A stretch of DNA of 64,000 bases from Fibrobacter sp. (lineage in GTDB: Bacteria > Fibrobacterota > Fibrobacteria > Fibrobacterales > Fibrobacteraceae). This document shows positions 23,777-31,106 of this stretch, in pieces. How positions within the stretch are numbered: the stretch's first letter is position 1; each line of letters opens with the position of its first letter. Below the pieces are notes generated by a model, which saw only the letters and a list, made by a program, of their open reading frames with translations, ran no database searches and was not told where the DNA came from. The stretch spans positions 1 through 64,000 of the forward strand of contig JAKSIC010000006.1 of the NCBI GenBank assembly GCA_024399015.1, written 5' to 3'. Position numbers and translations under genes: made by a program.

Positions 23777-23870
23777 ACTAGTTTCAAAATCCTCGGTATA
23801 TATTAAAACCAAGATGGCGCGGGACCGTAAGTTTCAGTCCACAATGTGCGCCTTAAAGGATTAGGCTAGT
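23777..23870 (+). promoter_or_regulatory. Structured leader able to mask the ribosome-binding site of the FISUMP gene
   Basis: Nested perfect pairings lead right up to the start codon. ACTAG (23777-23781) pairs with CTAGT (23866-23870). AATCCT (23788-23793) pairs with AGGATT (23857-23862), which contains the ribosome-binding site. Inside are hairpin GGT/ACC (23795-23810) and a longer hairpin with GGCGC/GCGCC (23816-23852) and inner GGAC/GTCC. It matches no riboswitch consensus I know. A TATATATT sequence at 23797-23804 could instead be a promoter, in which case only the inner hairpin is transcribed. Confidence 0.5.
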
Positions 23871-24563
23871 ATGTTCGTTATTTCTCCAAAGCACATCGTT
23901 ACCGCTTTAGTCGTGTCTGCGTTTTTCGCAAGCACAGGCTTTGCTGCACCCCACAAGATGGGCGTAAAGAAATCCGTGAAGATGAGCAAGGCTAAGACCC
24001 AGATGACTCACCAGAAGAGCGAAGCCTTGGAACAGCCGGCCGCAAATATGTCCGAAGAAGAACTTTTCAAGATGGCCCTGGAAAGCAAGAACATTTCCAT
24101 GGACGGCAAGACCCTCACCGACAAGCGTGACGGCAAGAAGTATTCCATTGAAATTCGCGGGGACAAGGCTTGGATGAAGAAGAACCTTGCATTCAGCATT
24201 TCCACTCCCCGCCAGTGCCTCATGGAAAACGAAGATTTCTGCAAGAAGTATGGTCGTTTCTACAGCCACCAGGAAGCAAACAAGGCTTGCCCCGCAGGCT
24301 GGCACCTTCCCGACGATGGCGAATGGCGCGATTACCAGAAAGATCGTTCCAAGCTTGATTGGAAGGATCTTGGCCAAGGTGGCTGCAAGGATTGGGACGG
24401 CTACTGCGAAAGCTCTACCACAGGTCACTACTGGTCCGCTTCCACCGTCAAGAAGAACACCGGCCGTTCCTGGGAATTCAAGAGCGAAGCCAAGAGCATC
24501 AACCGCACCGACGAAAGCGCAAGCAAGGGCCTCTACGTTCGCTGCGTCGCCGACCTCCGCTAA
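23871..24563 (+). CDS. Exported FISUMP-domain protein (TIGR02145 type)
   Basis: 230 residues with a signal peptide (about residues 1-26, ...STGFA-APH), a Lys/Met/Gln-rich spacer to about residue 75, then the Fibrobacter succinogenes major paralogous (FISUMP) domain. Its signatures are DKRDGKKYSIEIRGDKAWMKKNLAF, RFYSHQEANKACPAGWHLPDDGEWRDY, the Cys-Trp-rich GGCKDWDGYCESSTTGHYWSAS and a final GLYVRCVADLR. The domain is related to SUMF1/C-type-lectin-like surface folds and is extracellular or periplasmic; its function is unknown. It is a monocistronic gene with a structured leader and a strong terminator. Confidence 0.88.
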   Translation: MFVISPKHIVTALVVSAFFASTGFAAPHKMGVKKSVKMSKAKTQMTHQKSEALEQPAANMSEEELFKMALESKNISMDGKTLTDKRDGKKYSIEIRGDKAWMKKNLAFSISTPRQCLMENEDFCKKYGRFYSHQEANKACPAGWHLPDDGEWRDYQKDRSKLDWKDLGQGGCKDWDGYCESSTTGHYWSASTVKKNTGRSWEFKSEAKSINRTDESASKGLYVRCVADLR

Positions 24564-24591
24564 AACGAATTTTTCTCTCCTCCTATAGAAT

Positions 24592-24623
24592 AAAAAGGCT
24601 CCGCGAAAGCGGGGCCTTTTTTT
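24592..24623. terminator. Bidirectional terminator between FISUMP gene and znuC
   Basis: AAAAAGGCtCCGC-GAAA-GCGGgGCCTTTTTTT, a stable GNRA-loop hairpin with A and T tracts on both sides. It can end the plus-strand FISUMP mRNA and the minus-strand znuA-znuC mRNA. Confidence 0.88.
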
Positions 24624-24643
24624 ATCAATGATTTTGTTATCTA

Positions 24644-25444
24644 TTAATGTTCGTGACCATGCTCGTGATGGTGTTCATGATGATGTTCATGATGATGTTC
24701 ACAGCAACCCCCGTGTGTGTGATCATGACTGCCCAAAACGCGATGAGGAATACCATGGGCAATCAAGTCCACTTCACAGCCATAGGCATCGGTAATCATT
24801 TCGCGAGTAAGGTTGGAACCTTCGTGGTAATGGACATCCTTGTTGACGCAGACGATGCTCTTCACGCGATTGGAAAGAGCCATCAGGTCGTGTGTCACCA
24901 CCACAATGGTCATGCTGGAACTGAATTCAGCCAGCATATTATAAAGGTTTTCCTGGCCGGCAGCGTCGATATTATTGCTGGGCTCATCCAGGAAGAGAAT
25001 GCGGGGATTACACACCAGGGAGCGGGCAATAAGGACACGCTGGCGTTCGCCGCCGCTCAGTTCCCCAAGACGACGATCCAGGTAGCCCTCCATGTGCACC
25101 TTGGAAAGAGCGGCGGAAACCTCCGGAGACTTCGGCTTAAGACCGATTTTGCCCAGGGCAACGCACTCGCCCACCGTTATGGGGAATTCAATATTCTTGT
25201 TGGTATTCTGGGGAACATACCCCACCGCCACCTTGTTGGACGGAACCTTTTCGCCAAAGAGGCGAACTTCACCAGACTGGGGTTTGAGAAGACCCACGAT
25301 CAAACGCATCAAGGTAGACTTGCCACCGCCATTGGGGCCGATAATGGCAACGAAATCATTTTCCTCGATTTCCAAGTTCACATTGGAAAGCACCGGGGTC
25401 TTGCCGTAGGCGAAAGAAAGATTCTTGATTTCAATGGCGTTCAT
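24644..25444 (-). CDS. znuC: Zinc/manganese-type ABC transporter ATPase with His-rich tail
   Basis: 266 residues. ABC ATPase with Walker A GPNGGGKST (36-44), signature LSGGERQR (129-136), Walker B ILFLDEP and the H-loop VVTHD. It couples ATP hydrolysis to metal import across the inner membrane. The C-terminus is a striking His/Glu tail made of HHHE units (12-bp tandem repeats near 24665-24705) after HDHTHGGCC, likely zinc-binding. It follows znuA after 15 bp with no clear Shine-Dalgarno sequence. No permease (znuB) gene lies in the operon. The symbol is given by family and context; manganese cannot be excluded. Confidence 0.85.
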   Translation of the reverse strand: MNAIEIKNLSFAYGKTPVLSNVNLEIEENDFVAIIGPNGGGKSTLMRLIVGLLKPQSGEVRLFGEKVPSNKVAVGYVPQNTNKNIEFPITVGECVALGKIGLKPKSPEVSAALSKVHMEGYLDRRLGELSGGERQRVLIARSLVCNPRILFLDEPSNNIDAAGQENLYNMLAEFSSSMTIVVVTHDLMALSNRVKSIVCVNKDVHYHEGSNLTREMITDAYGCEVDLIAHGIPHRVLGSHDHTHGGCCEHHHEHHHEHHHEHGHEH

Positions 25445-25459
25445 CGTTTACCAATATAG

Positions 25460-26371
25460 TTAGTCCTTGCGGTTTCCGTCTATGGCGAAAAGCAAAGCCC
25501 TGATGTTCTTTTCGTATTCAAAGGACAGCGGGTCCGTATCCAGAATGACGGCATCCAGTTCACGGGCGATGGTTGTGGCGGCACGCTTGCTGAACTGAGG
25601 CTGCACAAACACGATATGGACGTTATTTGATTTGCCCGTCTTTGCCAGGTTGAACAAGTCACGGGGCTTCGGTTCCTTGCCGTTCACTTCCACAGTCAGC
25701 TGCGTCATTCCGTAGTCCCGGGCGAAGTAGCCGTAAGACGGATGGAATACGATAAAGGTTCTTGCCTGCTGGGGCAGCTTTGCAATGGAGGCGCGCAACT
25801 CGGCATCAAGCTTTTTCAAACGTTCCGTCAGGTCAAACCATCTTTCAATATACAAATCAGCGTTTGCAGAATCCAATTGCACCAGGGCATCGCAAATATT
25901 GCGAGCAACCTGCATCATCTGCAAGGGCGAAGTCCACAGGTGGGGATCCAGTTCCTCCCCTTCGTCGTGATCATCATGTTCTGCGACGGATTTTTCACCT
26001 GCGTGAATTGCGGCAGATTCTACTTCGTGGTGATGATGTTCGTCTTCCTCCATCCAGTTGATATCCTTGGACAGGGAGACAATTTGAACGTTCTTGTTCA
26101 CTCCCTTGAAACGAGGAAGCCAGGCTTCGTCCATGCCGGAACCATCGCTGAAATAAACAGAGGCCTTGGCGAAATCCTTCAAGGTGGATGGCTTAGGCTC
26201 AAAGGTATGGGGATCGGCCCCAGGAGGCAACAAGGTTACCACCTCCAGCTGGTCACCGCCGATTTCAGAAACCACGTTAGCGTAAGGCTGCAAAGTCACA
26301 GCCACAGTCAACTTGGCTGCGGAAACAGAAACGCAAAAAATTGCGAGGATGACGGCAACAAAAAAGCGCAC
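25460..26371 (-). CDS. znuA: Periplasmic zinc-binding protein of a metal ABC transporter
   Basis: 303 residues, GTG start overlapping the stop of the upstream HAD gene. Signal peptide MRFFVAVILAIFCVSVSA-AK. Cluster A-I solute-binding fold: LLPPGADPHTFEPKP supplies the first His ligand, the His/Asp/Glu-rich loop EEDEHHHHE...HDDHDEGEELDPHLW the charged flap and second His, FIVFHPSYGYFARDYG the third His, and the C-terminal Asp in ILDTDPLSFEYEKNI the last ligand. The charged loop is typical of zinc-specific members. It delivers the metal to a permease encoded elsewhere. Confidence 0.92.
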   Translation of the reverse strand: MRFFVAVILAIFCVSVSAAKLTVAVTLQPYANVVSEIGGDQLEVVTLLPPGADPHTFEPKPSTLKDFAKASVYFSDGSGMDEAWLPRFKGVNKNVQIVSLSKDINWMEEDEHHHHEVESAAIHAGEKSVAEHDDHDEGEELDPHLWTSPLQMMQVARNICDALVQLDSANADLYIERWFDLTERLKKLDAELRASIAKLPQQARTFIVFHPSYGYFARDYGMTQLTVEVNGKEPKPRDLFNLAKTGKSNNVHIVFVQPQFSKRAATTIARELDAVILDTDPLSFEYEKNIRALLFAIDGNRKD

Positions 26372-27171
26372 TAAAGGCGTCCTTCGAAAAAGCCTTCAAA
26401 GTCGATATCGCTGACCATTTCCACCACATACTCGGGCTTTTCGGTCAACTTTTCCAGGTCTTCGCGCTTGGTTTCGCCACAGAGGGGCAGCACGAAACGG
26501 CAGCCAGAACGGCGTGCCAGTTCGTAGTCCGTGTAAAGGCGGTCGCCCACAAAAAGGATTTCTGACCGTTCGTACTTTTTCAAAAGGTCCGAAAGCATGG
26601 CCGGGTTGGGCTTACCAAAACTCCTTTCCGGTTCCACACCGTAGGCGGTCTTCAGGAGGGCCATGAAACTTCCGATATCGGGCACAGGACCGTTGGCATC
26701 GGGGCAAACGAAGTCCGTGTGGGTCACCCAGAAGGGAATCTTGCGCTGCACGCGGAAGGAAAGTTCGCAAAGTTCGCGGTAGTCAAAGGAGTTGTGGTAC
26801 GCAATAAGCACCAGTTCAGTATCGGCCACGCTGGGGTGCAAGTTCAAGCTAGGATCCTGGGCAGCGAACCATTCCGTAACTTCGGGGTTGGCAAAGAAGA
26901 AAACGTTCTTGATGCCTTCTTCGTGAATCGCATCCAGGGAAAGGTACAACGCAGAGATAATAGCCTCGTCAGTGAGAGGCAGGCCCATAACCTTTAAACG
27001 GTTCTCGTAGAACACCGGGGACTTGCTGGTGTTGTTACTCAGGTAGTAGACCGGAACCTGGCTAGCCACACGGTTCACCGTCTTTACTGCCTTCGGGTAC
27101 GGGCGACCACTGAGGTAGAGGGTACCGTCCAGATCAAACACCACTGCTTTTACAGGCTTATGACTTTGCAT
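26371..27171 (-). CDS. HAD-IIA family phosphatase (NagD-like)
   Basis: 266 residues. HAD motifs: I FDLDGTLYLSG with the nucleophile Asp, II YLSNNTSKS, III/IV LFVGDRLYTDYELARRSGC, and a C2-type cap in between. Family members dephosphorylate nucleotides, phosphoglycolate or sugar phosphates; the substrate is not predictable. First gene of an operon with znuA and znuC (TAGTG overlap). The reason for pairing with zinc uptake is unclear. The ATG lies 5 nt after TATCTTTG in the palindromic region shared with rsmE. Confidence 0.87.
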   Translation of the reverse strand: MQSHKPVKAVVFDLDGTLYLSGRPYPKAVKTVNRVASQVPVYYLSNNTSKSPVFYENRLKVMGLPLTDEAIISALYLSLDAIHEEGIKNVFFFANPEVTEWFAAQDPSLNLHPSVADTELVLIAYHNSFDYRELCELSFRVQRKIPFWVTHTDFVCPDANGPVPDIGSFMALLKTAYGVEPERSFGKPNPAMLSDLLKKYERSEILFVGDRLYTDYELARRSGCRFVLPLCGETKREDLEKLTEKPEYVVEMVSDIDFEGFFEGRL

Positions 27172-27208
27172 GGGTTCAAAGATAGCAAAATAAGCTATCT
27201 TTAACCCT
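27172..27208. promoter_or_regulatory. Palindromic divergent promoter, HAD phosphatase/rsmE
   Basis: The 37-bp spacer is almost a perfect palindrome: GGGTTcAAAGATAGC, a 7-bp AT centre, then GCTATCTTTaACCC. Each arm contains a -10-like octamer, TATCTTTG (27177-27184, minus) and TATCTTTA (27196-27203, plus), and each octamer ends exactly 5 nt before a start codon. No Shine-Dalgarno sequence fits between them. Confidence 0.65.
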
Positions 27209-27919
27209 ATGAAAACTCCTGACAGTCGTTTCTATTGTCCCTTAATTACAGTTGGAACCCTGGTGCTGGACGAAAATGAAAGCACCCACGCCATTCGCGT
27301 CTGCCGCGCAGCCATTGGCGACGTTTTACAGCTTTCCGACGGATTGGGCCATTACGCCGACGCAACCATCGTCAAGGCCGACGCCAAGGCCTGCGAAGTC
27401 CAAGTGAACGTGGTAGAAAACGCATCTGCGGAACGACCCAAGGTTTCCCTCGCAATCGCTTGTCTGAAAGACGACGCATTGGAAGAAGTGGTTTTCCATG
27501 CAGCACAGACAGAAATTGACAGCATCATTTTCTTGCGCACCGACTATTCCCAGGAACCCAAGAATTCCGACCTAAAGAAGACCGTACGCCGCGCCGAATT
27601 GAAGGCGCTGGTCAGCCTGAAGCAGTCCAAGAAGCCCTGGCTTACCAAGGTGGAAGGTCCCATCGAGTTTTCCGAATGGTTAAAGAGCTATAAAGGCGAC
27701 CTGGTCCTTTGCGACATGGACGGTGATGCCGCTCCCAGCGCCCAGGACTTGACCACCACAACCACATTGCTGGTTGGCCCCGAAGGCGGATTCTCCCCCA
27801 AGGAAATCGACGCCGTCAAGAATTTCGGTGCCGGCAAGGTTCATCTCATGAAACTGGGCAACACCCGCCTACGCGCACGCACCGCTGCGATAATTGCTCT
27901 AGGCAAGATCGTTTGCTAG
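27209..27919 (+). CDS. rsmE: 16S rRNA (uracil-1498-N3)-methyltransferase
   Basis: 236 residues. SPOUT (trefoil-knot) methyltransferase acting on U1498 of 16S rRNA in the assembled 30S subunit. The C-terminal knot signature LLVGPEGGFSPKEI and LGNTRLRARTAAI are unmistakable, and the N-terminal PUA-like domain (HAIRVCRAAIGDVLQLSDG) is present. Length is normal. It is monocistronic, probably leaderless, starting 5 nt after TATCTTTA. A weak hairpin with T-tract (27954-27976) may end the transcript. Confidence 0.94.
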   Translation: MKTPDSRFYCPLITVGTLVLDENESTHAIRVCRAAIGDVLQLSDGLGHYADATIVKADAKACEVQVNVVENASAERPKVSLAIACLKDDALEEVVFHAAQTEIDSIIFLRTDYSQEPKNSDLKKTVRRAELKALVSLKQSKKPWLTKVEGPIEFSEWLKSYKGDLVLCDMDGDAAPSAQDLTTTTTLLVGPEGGFSPKEIDAVKNFGAGKVHLMKLGNTRLRARTAAIIALGKIVC

Positions 27920-27989
27920 TTTTTTTGTAAATAATTATGTATAATTTCTTACAGACGTGATTCTTTTCACGTTTTAGAGGAGTTTTGTT

Positions 27990-29681
27990 TTGATTTACTA
28001 TTTGCTGGCTGCGCTTATTATATCGTTCATCAATATCGGCTTGTTGATGATCATCAACTCCAAAAGAACAACATCTTACTATACAGCAATGTTCTATGTA
28101 ATGACCATTCAAATCGCTGGTCATTACTTCCTGGCCCAATCGACCAATGTAAGCGAAGCTTTGCTCGCAAATAAGATTGCCTACGTTGGTGCAGTCTACG
28201 TGCCACTCCTGTTTTTCCTTGGCGAATTGACCATCTGCAACATCAAGGTCACCAAGGCACTGCGAATTACGCTTTTCGCCATCAGCTCCATTATCTTTGC
28301 GTTCGCCTCAACCGCAGGCTACAGCGATATTTTCTATAAGAGCATTACCCTGGTACAACGCAACGGAATGACGGACTTTATCCCGGTATTCGGTCCTACC
28401 CACATTCTGTTCAACATCATGCTGTTCGGTTACCTGATTTCTGGCAGCGCAGTTCTCATTTACTCCCTCCTGAAAAAAAAGAACTTTTCCTACCGCAATC
28501 TCTGGGGTCTTGCCGCCATAGGATTTTTCAGCATTGGTTCCTTCTTCATTTTCAGAGAACTTGGTTGCGACATGCTGGCCATGCCCGCCATCTATATCGC
28601 CGTTGAATTTATCATGCTTTGCATTATCCATCGCATCGGCCGTTACGACATTGAGGGAACAATCCGAGACACCCTTGAATACCAAAACGAAAACGCATAC
28701 CTGTCCGTTTCCACAGACAAGGAATACCTTGGATGCAATGACATCGCCTCTCACTACTTCCCTGTCCTGAAGACTTTCCGCGTAGATTCAAAGATCCGCG
28801 AAGCCGATGAATTTGGCAGCATCCTGATTCGGCAGATTGAAAAATTCAATCCACAGGACGGTTGCCTCATTGATTACTTCCAATACGGGAACAAGCATTA
28901 CAAGAGTGTCTTAAGACCTCTGCATCACGGTCCCAAGGCGTGCGGTTATCTATTCCGCATCGAAGATGACACCAAGATCCAGCGCTACATCAAGCTTCTT
29001 GACAAGTACAATACCGACCTGGCTACCGACGTTCAAAACAAGGATGAACATATCCAGGTGATCCAGGAACAGATGATCATCGGCATGGCCAACATGGTGG
29101 AAAACCGCGACAGCAATACCGGTGGTCATATCAAGCGCACCAGTCAGGTTGTTAAGATTCTCATCAACGAAATGAAGAAGGACGAAGCCTACCGCAACAT
29201 GAACAAGTTCTTCAATGCTGTGGTTAAGGTCGCTCCCATGCATGACCTTGGCAAGATCGCTGTCGATGACGTCATTTTACGTAAGCCCGGCAAATATACC
29301 GCAGAAGAATTCAACAATATGAAAACCCATTCGGAAAAGGGAGCCTACATTGTTGAAAATCTTTTGAGGGATGTGGAATCTCAGGAACTGGTGAACATCG
29401 CAAGAAACGTCACCCATTACCATCATGAACGTTACGACGGTTCCGGTTACCCCAACGGATTGAAAGGCAACAGCATTCCACTGGAAGCTCGCATTATGGC
29501 CATTGCCGATGTTTACGACGCCCTCGTCAGCCGTAGATGCTACAAGGAAAAGATGTCTTATGCAGAAGCCTACGACATCATCGTAAGCTCCATGGGAACC
29601 CATTTCGATCCGGGTCTGAAGAAGTACTTCATCAATTGCCACAAGGAATTGGAAGCCTTCTACGAAAGCTGCGGAGAATAA
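27990..29681 (+). CDS. 7TM-sensor HD-GYP protein (cyclic-di-GMP phosphodiesterase candidate)
   Basis: 563 residues, TTG start 8 nt after AGAGGAG. The N-terminal about 220 residues hold seven hydrophobic helices resembling the 7TM region found in some histidine kinases. A PAS-like middle part (about 230-340) follows, then a short coiled coil (KLLDKYNTDLATDVQNKDEHIQVIQEQ), then an HD-GYP domain with MHDLGKIAV near residue 417, HHERYDGSGYPNGLKG near 477 and IADVYDAL. All key HD and GYP residues are present, so hydrolysis of cyclic-di-GMP is likely. No GGDEF partner is nearby. It shares the bidirectional terminator at 29742-29769 with purT. Confidence 0.9.
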   Translation: MIYYLLAALIISFINIGLLMIINSKRTTSYYTAMFYVMTIQIAGHYFLAQSTNVSEALLANKIAYVGAVYVPLLFFLGELTICNIKVTKALRITLFAISSIIFAFASTAGYSDIFYKSITLVQRNGMTDFIPVFGPTHILFNIMLFGYLISGSAVLIYSLLKKKNFSYRNLWGLAAIGFFSIGSFFIFRELGCDMLAMPAIYIAVEFIMLCIIHRIGRYDIEGTIRDTLEYQNENAYLSVSTDKEYLGCNDIASHYFPVLKTFRVDSKIREADEFGSILIRQIEKFNPQDGCLIDYFQYGNKHYKSVLRPLHHGPKACGYLFRIEDDTKIQRYIKLLDKYNTDLATDVQNKDEHIQVIQEQMIIGMANMVENRDSNTGGHIKRTSQVVKILINEMKKDEAYRNMNKFFNAVVKVAPMHDLGKIAVDDVILRKPGKYTAEEFNNMKTHSEKGAYIVENLLRDVESQELVNIARNVTHYHHERYDGSGYPNGLKGNSIPLEARIMAIADVYDALVSRRCYKEKMSYAEAYDIIVSSMGTHFDPGLKKYFINCHKELEAFYESCGE

Positions 29682-29708
29682 ATAACGAGGGAGGGGCGAT
29701 CTTTAATT

Positions 29709-29735
29709 ATGAAGTACGATTTAAAAAGTATGAGA
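29709..29735. repeat. AATTAYGAAGTAYGA-type intergenic repeat, copy 1
   Basis: AATTATGAAGTACGA followed by a degenerate unit (AAAAAGTATGAGATGACG). It belongs to the same family as the copies at 29772-29795, 31056-31075 and 31081-31104. Confidence 0.5.
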
Positions 29736-29741
29736 TGACGT

Positions 29742-29769
29742 AAAAAAGCTCGGCGAGGCCGAGCTTTTT
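29742..29769. terminator. Bidirectional terminator between HD-GYP gene and purT
   Basis: AAAAAAGCTCGGC-GAG-GCCGAGCTTTTT, a perfect 8-bp hairpin with A and T tracts. The GCTCGGC core recurs in the terminator at 62372-62396. Confidence 0.88.
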
Positions 29770-29771
29770 CT

Positions 29772-29795
29772 AATTACGAAGTACGAATTACGAGA
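29772..29795 (+). repeat. AATTAYGAAGTAYGA-type intergenic repeat, copy 2 (left of purT)
   Basis: Contains AATTACGAAGTACGAATTACGA as one run. Its 15-nt core AAGTACGAATTACGA (29779-29793) is identical and in the same orientation as the core at 31056-31070, on the other side of purT. Confidence 0.65.
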
Positions 29796-29817
29796 ATTCG
29801 CGGGTCCGAACCATTTT

Positions 29818-31002
29818 TTACAACGTGATTTTCACCTTTTCACGCATAGCCATGACAGCGTCCTTGGCTTCGTCCACAGTGCCCCTGCGAGCCAGGAGAA
29901 CGCCCATACGGCGGTGACCCTTCAGCTCCGGCTTACCGAAGAGGCGGAGGCCCGTATCCGGTTCTGCGAGAACTTCTTCGAGACCGCTGAACTTCACCTG
30001 AGTGGAGTTGCCATCGCAAACGATTGCCTTGGAAGCGCTGGGGCCGTGGAAAGCAATGTTGGGAATGGGCAGGCCGAGAATAGCGCGTGCATGAAGAGCA
30101 AATTCAGAGAGATCCTGAGAAATCAAGGTCACCATACCGGTGTCATGGGGTCTCGGGCTCACTTCGCTAAACAAGACTTCATCCTTGCAGACGAAGAGTT
30201 CAACACCGAAGATACCGCGGCCACCGAGAGCGTCGGTAACCTTCTTAGCGATCACCTTGGCCTGTTCCAGAAGTTCCGGCTTCATGGGCTGGGGCTGCCA
30301 GGATTCCTGATAGTCACCGCCAACCTGATGGTGGCCGATGGGTTCCAAGAATGCGGTACCTGCCACGTGGCGGACAGTGAGCAAAGTAATTTCGTAATCG
30401 AAGGGAACGAAGCCTTCGATAATCACGCGGCTAGCCTTACCGGTGCGGCCTTCGTTCTGGGAAATGTTCCAGGAATTTTCGATGTCAGCTTCGGTCTTGA
30501 TGACGCTCTGGCCATGACCGGAAGAACTCATTACAGGCTTGATGACGCAAGGAATACCGATTGCCTTGACGGCAGCCTTGAAGTCTTCGAAATTATCTGC
30601 AAACTTGTAGGGGCTGGTCTTGATGCCAAGTTCTTCGGCAGCGAGACGACGGATGCCTTCGCGGTTCATAGTCAGCTTGGTAGCCTTGGCAGTCGGAATC
30701 ACGGTGTAGCCTTCGGATTCCATCTGGACCAGAGTATCGGTAGCAATAGCTTCCACTTCCGGAACGATGTAGTCCGGCTTTTCCAGTTCAATGACGCGAC
30801 GCAGTTCTGCACCATCCAGCATGTTGATCACATGAGAGCGGTGAGCCACCTGCATGCCCGGGGCATTTGCATAACGGTCAACGGCAATGACTTCCACGCC
30901 GAGACGCATCATTTCGATGATGACTTCCTTACCCAGTTCACCTGCACCGCAGAAGAGAACCTTAGTTGCACTAGAGCTAAGCGGGGTACCGATTTCAGCC
31001 AT
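29818..31002 (-). CDS. purT: Formate-dependent phosphoribosylglycinamide formyltransferase
   Basis: 394 residues. ATP-grasp enzyme making formyl-GAR from GAR, formate and ATP in purine synthesis, the folate-independent alternative to PurN. The N-terminal [40 protein letters not shown], central ATP-grasp ([17 protein letters not shown]) and [39 protein letters not shown] are typical, as is the length. It has an AGGAG site and TATCTTTA about 20 nt before the ATG. No other pur genes are nearby, and the gene is bracketed by directly repeated 15-nt intergenic repeats. Confidence 0.96.
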   Translation of the reverse strand: MAEIGTPLSSSATKVLFCGAGELGKEVIIEMMRLGVEVIAVDRYANAPGMQVAHRSHVINMLDGAELRRVIELEKPDYIVPEVEAIATDTLVQMESEGYTVIPTAKATKLTMNREGIRRLAAEELGIKTSPYKFADNFEDFKAAVKAIGIPCVIKPVMSSSGHGQSVIKTEADIENSWNISQNEGRTGKASRVIIEGFVPFDYEITLLTVRHVAGTAFLEPIGHHQVGGDYQESWQPQPMKPELLEQAKVIAKKVTDALGGRGIFGVELFVCKDEVLFSEVSPRPHDTGMVTLISQDLSEFALHARAILGLPIPNIAFHGPSASKAIVCDGNSTQVKFSGLEEVLAEPDTGLRLFGKPELKGHRRMGVLLARRGTVDEAKDAVMAMREKVKITL

Positions 31003-31055
31003 AAAAAACTCCTGTTAAAGGCCCTATAAAGATAGATAATAATGATGGATGGGCC

Positions 31056-31104
31056 AAGTACGAATTACGAATTATATTCTCATAATTCATACTTCATAAT
31101 TCAC
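31056..31104. repeat. AATTAYGAAGTAYGA-type repeats in inverted arrangement (right of purT)
   Basis: The direct core AAGTACGAATTACGA at 31056-31070 is followed by a reverse-oriented copy at about 31081-31104 (CATAATTCATACTTCATAATTC, split here as CATAATTCATACTT plus CATAATTC). Together they form an imperfect inverted repeat that could fold as a hairpin between the purT promoter and the stop of the outer-membrane gene. Confidence 0.6.
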
Positions 31105-31106
31105 AA

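Noticed and set aside
24665-24705. 12-bp tandem repeat as a microsatellite of independent interest
   Set aside because: It encodes the in-frame HHHE tail of the zinc ABC ATPase and is explained by that protein feature.
29772-31104. purT as part of a transposon or integron cassette
   Set aside because: The flanking repeats are short, there is no transposase or integrase, and further degenerate copies occur nearby. Kept only as a repeat-family observation.
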